Shown: piece by piece, positions 1 through 7,108 of the stretch
Numbering within the stretch: the stretch's first letter is position 1
Layout: each line of letters starts with the position of its first letter
Source of the DNA: an uncultured Polaromonas sp.
GTDB taxonomy: Bacteria > Pseudomonadota > Gammaproteobacteria > Burkholderiales > Burkholderiaceae
DNA: 7,108 nucleotides
NCBI GenBank assembly: GCA_946479075.1
Contig: CAMLDT010000178.1
Location: 1 to 7,108 of the forward strand
Direction: 5' to 3'
Notes under the pieces: generated by a model
Database searches by the model: none
What the model was told of the DNA's origin: nothing
What the model saw: only the letters and a program-made list of their open reading frames with translations
Made by a program: the position numbers and the translations under genes

Positions 1-63
1 TTGGCGAAGCAAGAGAAAGTGAGTCGCCCGCCGGGGCGAGACCCGGCTTGTTGGCTAGCCTGA
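1..63 (+). other. Possible tail of an open reading frame or repeat-like intergenic sequence, cut by the left edge
   Basis: Frame 1 stays open from the first base to a TGA at 61-63 and would encode 20 residues starting LAKQEKVSRPPGRDP. The stretch contains a short hairpin, TCGCCC (24-29) and GGGCGA (34-39) around a GCCG loop, and an 8-bp palindrome GGCTAGCC at 53-60. From memory, peptides of this wording (KVSRPPGRDP) occur as doubtful hypothetical proteins in many Burkholderiales genomes, where they reflect translated intergenic repeats and not conserved genes. I cannot verify that here. It could be the end of a real small gene to the left, but nothing visible supports a function. Confidence 0.25.
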
Positions 64-80
64 ACCCTTGAAGCAAAGAC

Positions 81-106
81 GGCTTCGACAAGCTCAGCCC
101 GAACGG
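81..106. repeat. Dispersed short repeat with TTCG...CGAA ends
   Basis: The core TTCGACAAGCTCAGCCCGAA (84-103) has complementary ends TTCG/CGAA and is flanked by GGC on the left and CGG on the right. This wording matches, from memory, a very common intergenic repeat of betaproteobacteria and some other groups (TTCGACAGGCTCAG...CGAACGG). A partial second copy of its right end, CGAACGG, follows at 114-120. It lies about 75-100 bp past the stop codon of glmM, where such elements usually sit at the 3' ends of transcripts. Family membership is recall, not a search. The complementary ends are seen directly. Confidence 0.55.
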
Positions 107-135
107 GGGCGGGCGAACGGCGGGAGTGATCGAAC

Positions 136-167
136 ATGGCTCCCGGATCAAGTCCGGGATGAGCCAT
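136..167. repeat. Extragenic palindrome (hairpin) 3' of glmM
   Basis: The outer arms ATGGCT (136-141) and AGCCAT (162-167) and the inner arms CCCGGA (142-147) and TCCGGG (153-158) are complementary. The loop is TCAAG and a 3-nt ATG bulge sits on one side, so twelve base pairs are possible in total. The inner part (CCCGGATCAAGTCCGGG) resembles a repeat commonly scattered between genes in proteobacterial genomes. It begins 12 bp beyond the glmM stop, so an RNA hairpin here could protect the 3' end of the glmM message or help stop transcription. No run of T follows on the glmM strand, so a classical intrinsic terminator is not supported. Confidence 0.6.
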
Positions 168-178
168 CCCGAAGCAGG

Positions 179-1513
<1,335 letters not shown>

Positions 1514-1588
1514 TGTTGTTGTCCCTTGACGAATCGATTGTTATGTTTTGATCACTGCAGACACCGAATTTTAAGGGCCCGCAGTCGC

Positions 1589-2452
1589 TCAGGACCGTGC
1601 AGCAGCCACCCATACTTTCAGTGCCTGCACGGTCTCGCGCACGTCGTGCACACGCACGATGCGCGCGCCGCGCTCCACCGCCAGCACCGCCGCCGTGACG
1701 CTGGGCACCATGCGGTCGGCTATGTCGAGCGTGGCCACGCTGGCTAGCGAATGACTGCTGACCGCCGCCAGAGAAGACTTGCGCGACCAGCCCGCCAGCA
1801 GCGGATAACCGGCGGCCAGCAGTTCGCGCTGGCGTGCCAGCAGCGAAAAGTTCTGCACCACGGTTTTGCCGAAGCCTATGCCGGGATCCAGCACGATGCG
1901 TTCGGCCTGCACGCCGAGCGCGAGCAGGTGACCGGCACAACTTTCAAGAAAGGCCAGCACCTGTGGGACCACATCACCGTCCATGGGCGCCGCCTGCATG
2001 GTCTGCGGCTCGCGATGCATGTGCATCAGGCAGACACCACAGCGAGGATGCGCTGCCACCACGGCAGCCGCGCCAGGTTGCCGCAAGGCCCAGATGTCGT
2101 TGATGATGTCGGCGCCCAGGTCCAGCACAGCCTGCATGACTTCGGGCTTGTAGCTGTCCACCGACACCGGCACCCCCAGCGTGACCGCATGGCGCACCAG
2201 GGGCAGCACACGCGCCAGTTCCTCGGCCAGGGGCACAGGGGGTGCGCCAGGACGCGTCGATTCGCCCCCGATGTCCAGCATGTCGGCGCCGTCACGGACC
2301 AGTTGCTCACAGTGTTCCAGCGCAGCGCGCTGACCGCCGCCCGCAGAGAAGTATTTGCCGCCGTCCGAAAAGGAGTCGGGCGTGACATTGACGATGCCCA
2401 TGACGCGTGGCAGCGTCAGATCAATCGCAAATCGGGAGGTCTGCCAGATCAA
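1589..2452 (-). CDS. folP: Dihydropteroate synthase FolP, TTG start
   Basis: FolP condenses p-aminobenzoate with dihydropterin pyrophosphate to form dihydropteroate in folate synthesis, and it is the sulfonamide target. The 287-residue protein shows the family landmarks in order: loop 1 GIVNVTPDSFSDGG (19-32), loop 2 DIGGESTRPGA (60-70), SVDSYKP (97-103) with pterin-site Asp99, and IINDIWALR (116-124). LDPGIGFGKT (188-197) with Asp189, GWSRKS (221-226) with Lys225, and RVHD (267-270) follow. No frameshift or lost residue is visible. The reading frame stays open upstream to 2719, but that part overlaps ftsH and looks like its shadow. The TTG at 2450-2452 gives the usual N-terminus (M)IWQTSRFAIDLT and has AGGAG five bases before it. 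The gene starts 58 bp after ftsH, with a terminator-like palindrome in the gap, so its transcription probably depends partly on read-through or on an unseen promoter. Confidence 0.97.
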   Translation of the reverse strand: MIWQTSRFAIDLTLPRVMGIVNVTPDSFSDGGKYFSAGGGQRAALEHCEQLVRDGADMLDIGGESTRPGAPPVPLAEELARVLPLVRHAVTLGVPVSVDSYKPEVMQAVLDLGADIINDIWALRQPGAAAVVAAHPRCGVCLMHMHREPQTMQAAPMDGDVVPQVLAFLESCAGHLLALGVQAERIVLDPGIGFGKTVVQNFSLLARQRELLAAGYPLLAGWSRKSSLAAVSSHSLASVATLDIADRMVPSVTAAVLAVERGARIVRVHDVRETVQALKVWVAAARS

Positions 2453-2462
2453 TGGAACTCCT
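2450..2462 (-). promoter_or_regulatory. Ribosome binding site and TTG start of folP
   Basis: On the minus strand AGGAG (2462-2458) is followed by the five bases TTCCA and then TTG (2452-2450). No ATG or GTG with a usable Shine-Dalgarno sequence lies nearby in frame, and the conserved DHPS sequence begins within 18 residues of this TTG. The site therefore decides the start. A GTT valine codon three codons upstream is not a start codon. Confidence 0.8.
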
Positions 2463-2468
2463 GAAACG

Positions 2469-2495
2469 AAAAGCCGGGGCATGCCCCGGCTTTTT
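2469..2495 (-). terminator. Intrinsic terminator or attenuator between ftsH and folP
   Basis: Bases 2469-2494 form a perfect 26-bp palindrome: A4, then GCCGGGGC (2473-2480), AT, GCCCCGGC (2483-2490), then T4. As RNA this gives a G+C-rich stem with a small loop. On the minus strand the stem is followed by TTTTCGTTT, a U-rich tail typical of intrinsic termination. It starts 16 bp past the ftsH stop. Read on the plus strand the stem is followed by five T, so it could also block antisense transcription. Because folP begins 17 bp after it, partial read-through (attenuation) is likely if folP and glmM share the upstream promoters. That last point is inference. Confidence 0.8.
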
Positions 2496-2510
2496 GCAGT
2501 TCTGAATGAA

Positions 2511-4427
<1,917 letters not shown>

Positions 4428-4430
<3 letters not shown>

Positions 4431-4440
4431 GGATGTCTCC
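4428..4440 (-). promoter_or_regulatory. Ribosome binding site and TTG start of ftsH
   Basis: On the minus strand GGAGA (4440-4436) is followed by CATCC and then TTG (4430-4428). This spacing is ideal, and the encoded sequence then matches the usual FtsH N-terminus. The alternative GTG at 4460-4458 has no purine-rich stretch at the right distance and would add ten residues (VPCVPLSETS) unlike any FtsH N-terminus I know. Confidence 0.75.
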
Positions 4441-4458
4441 GATAGAGGAACACAAGGC

Positions 4459-4486
4459 ACATGCGCCTGATTTTAGGCGTTTCAAG
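4459..4486 (-). promoter_or_regulatory. Sigma-32 (heat-shock) type promoter of ftsH
   Basis: On the minus strand CTTGAAA (4486-4480) matches the E. coli sigma-32 -35 consensus exactly. After 13 bp comes GCGCATGT (4466-4459), which fits the -10 consensus CCCCATNT at C2, C4, A5, T6 and T8. The expected transcription start, near 4452, would leave a leader of about 20 nt that contains the GGAGA site before the TTG start. FtsH is a heat-shock gene in E. coli, so the placement makes biological sense. Betaproteobacterial RpoH recognises similar sequences. The 5-bp hairpin CGCCT/AGGCG (4464-4479) lies within the promoter and would not be transcribed from it. An overlapping TAAAAT could serve sigma-70, but it lacks a good -35. 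Confidence 0.5.
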
Positions 4487-4507
4487 GCCAAAGCTCGAAT
4501 GTAAATG

Positions 4508-4542
4508 GCCGGACACCCCTCTGTTTGGGGAGGGTTTCCGGC
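4508..4542 (-). terminator. Imperfect hairpin after rlmE, possible weak terminator
   Basis: The arms GCCGGA (4508-4513) and TCCGGC (4537-4542) enclose a second pairing, CCCTC (4517-4521) with GAGGG (4530-4534), separated by a small internal loop. It lies 22-56 bp past the rlmE stop, between rlmE and ftsH. On the minus strand it is followed by CATTTACATTC, which is not a clear U run, so it is at best a weak terminator or an RNA-processing or stabilising element. A longer-range inverted repeat uses some of the same bases (see the entry covering 4511-4576), so two folds compete. Confidence 0.4.
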
Positions 4543-4576
4543 AATTTTGGGGGTTTACCCAGCCTAAGGGGTGTCC
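4511..4576. repeat. Ten-bp inverted repeat spanning the rlmE stop codon
   Basis: GGACACCCCT (4511-4520) and AGGGGTGTCC (4567-4576) are exact reverse complements 46 bp apart. The right-hand arm is the last few codons of rlmE (Leu-Asp-Thr-Pro) next to its stop codon, and the left arm lies in the rlmE-ftsH gap. In the rlmE transcript the pairing would form a large stem-loop that excludes the smaller hairpin at 4508-4542. Base complementarity is seen; any function is inference. Confidence 0.5.
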
Positions 4577-5250
4577 AGACGGCCGGTTTTAAGACCGAGG
4601 CCGACCAGAAAGGTTTCCGACGAACCGGGGCGTGAGGCCTTGGGCTTGAAGGGTTTGACCACCTTGAAGTTTTCCTTGAACAGCTTGACCAATGGGCTGT
4701 AGGCACCGCCATGGAACAGCTTGACCACCAGCGCGCCCTCGGGTTTGAGGTGATTGACCGCAAAGTCCACGGCCAGTTCGACCAGATGCGCAATCCGGGC
4801 AGCGTCGGCGGATTCAATCCCCGACAGATTGGGGGCCATGTCTGAAATCACCACATCGACCTGCGTGAAGCCATCACCGGCGCCCAGGGTCTCTTCCAGC
4901 TTCTGCAGCACCTCGGGTTCGCGAAAATCGCCCTGGATGAAAACCACACCTTCGACCGGCTCCATCGGCAGGATGTCCAGTGCCACGATGCGCCCGTCCA
5001 GGGCGCCGGCAGCAGCGCCCGAGGGCGACAGCTTGCGCCGGGTGTACTGGCTCCAGGCACCCGGGGTGCTGCCCAGGTCCACCACGCAGTGGCCGGGCTT
5101 GATCAGCCCCAGCGTGTCGTCGATCTCCTTGAGCTTGTAAGCCGCCCGCGCCCGGTAGCCCTCTTTTTTGGCCAGCTTCACATAGGTGTCGTTGACGTGG
5201 TCGTTGAGCCAGGCCTTGTTGACCTTTTTGCTCTGGGTTTTGACTTTCAT
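4564..5250 (-). CDS. rlmE: 23S rRNA 2'-O-ribose methyltransferase RlmE (FtsJ/RrmJ)
   Basis: RlmE uses S-adenosylmethionine to methylate the 2'-OH of U2552 (E. coli numbering) in the A-loop of 23S rRNA, a late step in 50S assembly. The 228-residue protein has a basic N-terminus ([13 protein letters not shown]) and the SAM-binding loop [12 protein letters not shown] (58-69). The K-D-K-E catalytic set is complete: Lys39 in YKL, Asp137 in SDMAPN, Lys177 in VVKLFHGG and Glu212 in SETFLVG. It has an insert, [12 protein letters not shown] (75-86), making it slightly longer than the E. coli enzyme (209). The ATG at 5248-5250 is preceded by AGAGGA at an 11-nt spacing, somewhat long but the only good site. 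A TTG at 5292 would overlap yhbY and give a non-family N-terminus. The gene leads into ftsH, as in E. coli, 133 bp upstream of it, and is divergent from yhbY. Confidence 0.97.
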   Translation of the reverse strand: MKVKTQSKKVNKAWLNDHVNDTYVKLAKKEGYRARAAYKLKEIDDTLGLIKPGHCVVDLGSTPGAWSQYTRRKLSPSGAAAGALDGRIVALDILPMEPVEGVVFIQGDFREPEVLQKLEETLGAGDGFTQVDVVISDMAPNLSGIESADAARIAHLVELAVDFAVNHLKPEGALVVKLFHGGAYSPLVKLFKENFKVVKPFKPKASRPGSSETFLVGLGLKTGRLDTP

Positions 5251-5283
5251 GGACGCTATTGTCCTCTCACGGATAATCGGGGC
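5250..5283 (+). promoter_or_regulatory. Possible sigma-70 promoter for yhbY, perhaps leaderless
   Basis: GATAAT (5272-5277) matches the -10 consensus at five of six bases. TGGACG (5250-5255), 16 bp upstream, matches the -35 at four of six. A start seven bases after the -10 would fall on the A of the yhbY ATG (5284), giving a leaderless message. This fits the lack of a convincing Shine-Dalgarno sequence; only GGGG is present directly before the ATG. The -35 overlaps the rlmE start codon. The whole space between the two divergent starts is 33 bp, so the rlmE promoter must lie inside yhbY. The call is a reading by eye of a degenerate motif. Confidence 0.3.
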
Positions 5284-5760
5284 ATGGCTCAAATACTACT
5301 CACCCCCGCCCAGCGCAAAGAACACCGGGCCGAAGCGCACCACCTGGACGCCGTCGTGATGATCGGCGCCGACGGCCTGACCGCCGCCGTCAAGAAGGAA
5401 ATCGACGCTGCGCTCAAGGCGCACGGCCTGATCAAGGTGCGTGTGCAGTCCGACGACCGCGCCGGCCGCGAAGCGATCTTCCAGAGCGTCAGCGACGAGC
5501 TCAATGCCGCACCTATCCAGCACATCGGCAAGCTGCTGGTGCTGTGGCGGCCCATGCCGCCCAAGGAAAAAAAGGTCAATGAAGACCGCATGCCCGGCCC
5601 GCGCGACGTGAAGGTGCTGAAAAACAGCAGCCGCTACGGCCAGCGCCCCGAGGTCAAGACCCTGCGCGTGCTGGGCAACCAGCGCCTGACGCCGGGCGGC
5701 AGCGTCAAACGCGCCAAAAAGCCCCGTCTGCAGAGCCTGAAAAAGCGTTCGCAGGACTGA
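5284..5760 (+). CDS. yhbY: YhbY-type (CRM domain) ribosome assembly RNA-binding protein with basic C-terminal tail
   Basis: The first ~90 residues match the single CRS1-YhbY (CRM) domain: [27 protein letters not shown] with the GxxG-type loop GADG (28-31), [16 protein letters not shown] (39-54), and the closing strand [11 protein letters not shown] (80-90). E. coli YhbY binds precursors of the 50S subunit, so a role in large-subunit assembly is likely. E. coli YhbY is about 97 residues; this one is 158. The extra 92-158 is rich in Lys and Arg (about 20 basic against 6 acidic residues), low in hydrophobic residues, and probably a flexible RNA-binding tail. The ATG at 5284 is chosen because it begins the domain; the frame is open further upstream but there only mirrors rlmE. 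It is divergent from rlmE, another 50S-maturation gene. The symbol rests on the domain; the tail is not explained by it. Confidence 0.93.
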   Translation: MAQILLTPAQRKEHRAEAHHLDAVVMIGADGLTAAVKKEIDAALKAHGLIKVRVQSDDRAGREAIFQSVSDELNAAPIQHIGKLLVLWRPMPPKEKKVNEDRMPGPRDVKVLKNSSRYGQRPEVKTLRVLGNQRLTPGGSVKRAKKPRLQSLKKRSQD

Positions 5761-5853
5761 GCTTGCCGGCGGGCGGGTGTCCGTGCGATGTTTTTGCGTG
5801 TTTGTTCCGGATTGTCCCTTTAGATAGTGCGCCACCGCCCACAGCTGATCACC
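5761..5853. other. Gap between yhbY and prlC
   Basis: This 93-bp stretch holds a GCCGGC palindrome just after the yhbY stop and a T-rich part (about 5788-5822). No stem followed by a T run is present, so no intrinsic terminator is supported. TAGATA/GATAGT near 5821-5828 could be a weak -10, but I see no matching -35 at normal spacing. yhbY and prlC may be co-transcribed. Confidence 0.4.
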
Positions 5854-7108
5854 ATGACCACCCCCAACCCGCTGCTCGACTTCGCCGACCTTCCCCTGTT
5901 TGACCAGATCCAGCCTGAACATGTCGGCCCCGCCGTCGATGTGCTCCTCGGCCAGGCTGAAACCGCGCTGGCGCGCGTCACCGCCCCGGACTTTCCGGCG
6001 CGCTGGAGCGACATCGCCGGCGTGCTGGACGTCGCCACCGAAAACCTGGGCCGTGCCTGGGGCGCCGTCAGCCACCTCAACAGCGTGGCCGACACCCCCA
6101 AACTGCGCGCCGCCTACAACGAGGCCCTGCCCAAAGTCACCGAGTTCTGGACGCGGCTGGGCGCGGACGAGCGGCTGTACGCCAAATACAAGGCGATAGA
6201 CCCTGCCAGCCTGAATGCCGAGCAGCGCCAGGCGCATAAAAACGCCATCCGCAACTTCGTTCTGTCGGGCGCCGAACTGACCGGTGCGGCCAAGGCGCGT
6301 TTTGCCGCCATCCAGGAACGCCAGGCCGAACTCAACCAGAAGTTCAGCGAAAACGCGCTGGATGCGACCGATGCTTTTGCCTACTACGCCCGCGAGGACG
6401 AACTGGCCGGCGTGCCCGACGACGTGGTCCAGGCCGCGCGTGCACAGGCCGAAGCCGAAGGCAAGGACGGCTACAAGCTCACGCTGAAAATGCCCAGCTA
6501 CCTGCCGGTGATGCAATTCGCCGACAGTTCCGCTTTGCGTGAAATCCTGTACAAGGCCTACAGCACCCGTGCCAGCGATCAGTCGCCTGCCGAGTTCGCC
6601 CGCTTCGACAACAGCGCCGTGATGCAGGAAATCCTGGCGCTGCGGCTGGAAGAAGCCCGGTTGCTGGGCTACCGCAATTTCGGCGAGGTCTCGGTGGTCG
6701 CCAAGATGGCCGACTCGCCCGATCAGGTCATCAGCTTTCTGCGTGACCTGGGCCAGCGCGCCAAACCCTATGGCCTCAAGGACGTGGCCGACCTGCGCAC
6801 CTTTGCCGCAGAAAAGCTGGGCCTGAACGATCCGAAACCCTGGGACTTTGCGTACATCGGCGAAAAACTCAAGGAAGCGCGGTATGCCTTCAGCGAGCAG
6901 GAGGTCAAGCAATATTTCACCGCGCCCAAGGTGCTGGCTGGTCTGTTCAAGATTGTCGAGACCCTGTTCGAGGTGGAGATCCGTCCCGACTATGCCCCGG
7001 TCTGGAAACCCGGCGTCGAGTTCTACCGCATCGAGCGCGACGGCCAGCTGGTCGGCCAGTTCTACCTGGACCAGCCGGCACGCACCGGCAAACGCGGCGG
7101 TGCCTGGA
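5854..7108 (+). CDS. prlC: Oligopeptidase A (M3 family zinc metallopeptidase), N-terminal 418 residues, cut by the window edge
   Basis: The frame is open from the ATG at 5854 to the last base, with 418 complete codons. The start NPLLDFADLPLFDQIQPEHV is the signature N-terminus of oligopeptidase A/PrlC. Further family wording includes NFVLSGAEL (134-142), ARFAAIQERQAELNQKFSENALDA (148-171), LPVMQFA (217-223), and at the edge GQFYLDQPARTGKRGGAW (401-418). E. coli OpdA has about 680 residues, so roughly 260 are missing, including the zinc site HEFGH expected some 50 residues beyond the edge. The family is a cytoplasmic enzyme that cleaves oligopeptides and released signal peptides. No signal peptide is seen. 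The ATG lacks a strong Shine-Dalgarno sequence; an in-frame GTG at 5827, after the TAG at 5821, is a weaker alternative. It follows yhbY by 93 bp on the same strand. Confidence 0.95.
   Translation, partial: MTTPNPLLDFADLPLFDQIQPEHVGPAVDVLLGQAETALARVTAPDFPARWSDIAGVLDVATENLGRAWGAVSHLNSVADTPKLRAAYNEALPKVTEFWTRLGADERLYAKYKAIDPASLNAEQRQAHKNAIRNFVLSGAELTGAAKARFAAIQERQAELNQKFSENALDATDAFAYYAREDELAGVPDDVVQAARAQAEAEGKDGYKLTLKMPSYLPVMQFADSSALREILYKAYSTRASDQSPAEFARFDNSAVMQEILALRLEEARLLGYRNFGEVSVVAKMADSPDQVISFLRDLGQRAKPYGLKDVADLRTFAAEKLGLNDPKPWDFAYIGEKLKEARYAFSEQEVKQYFTAPKVLAGLFKIVETLFEVEIRPDYAPVWKPGVEFYRIERDGQLVGQFYLDQPARTGKRGGAW

Noticed and set aside
1514..1588. A separate promoter for glmM in the folP-glmM gap
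   Set aside because: The gap is relatively A+T-rich and contains CATAAC (four of six -10 matches), but the hexamer 17 bp upstream, TTCGGT, matches only two of six -35 bases. It is too weak to list.
5251..5310. A heat-shock promoter for rlmE inside the start of yhbY
   Set aside because: TTTGAGC and CCCCGAT on the minus strand each resemble sigma-32 boxes, but they are only about four bases apart, far short of the required spacing.
5296..6912. A 538-codon open frame on the minus strand across yhbY and prlC
   Set aside because: It is antisense to two recognised genes and its sequence has the typical low-complexity look of shadow frames. The real gene there is the plus-strand oligopeptidase, which runs off the window edge.

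Overview
The window is a housekeeping segment from a G+C-rich bacterium, most likely a betaproteobacterium of the order Burkholderiales and probably close to Comamonadaceae (Rhodoferax/Polaromonas/Acidovorax-like). This assignment is inferred from protein wording, such as the [12 protein letters not shown] methyltransferase motif, the FtsH N-terminus NNQWFSKIA and the lysine/arginine-tailed YhbY. The gene order yhbY<>rlmE-ftsH-folP-glmM and the style of the intergenic repeats also point this way. No database search was possible.

Layout. Bases 1-178 are non-coding and hold short palindromic repeats of the kind scattered between genes. Four genes then lie on the minus strand, transcribed from high to low coordinates: rlmE (4564-5250), ftsH (2511-4430), folP (1589-2452) and glmM (179-1513). 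On the plus strand, yhbY (5284-5760) diverges from rlmE with only 33 bp between the two start codons. It is followed by the first 418 codons of an M3-family oligopeptidase gene, prlC/opdA (5854 to the right edge, incomplete). No stretch longer than 300 bases lacks a gene.

How the genes relate. rlmE (23S rRNA 2'-O-methylation) and yhbY (pre-50S binding) both act on the large ribosomal subunit. ftsH is the membrane AAA+ protease. folP makes the folate precursor dihydropteroate. glmM makes glucosamine-1-phosphate for peptidoglycan and LPS. The rlmE-ftsH-folP-glmM order is an old conserved cluster also known from E. coli. PrlC/OpdA, encoded on the other side, degrades peptides, including cleaved signal peptides.

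Control signals. The clearest are a sigma-32-like promoter (CTTGAAA, 13 bp, GCGCATGT) just before ftsH, a perfect-palindrome intrinsic terminator between ftsH and folP, and strong Shine-Dalgarno sequences that place both ftsH and folP on TTG start codons. No mobile element, CRISPR array, tRNA or rRNA gene, or new multi-gene system was found. The interest here lies in regulation and intergenic repeats, not in new genes.
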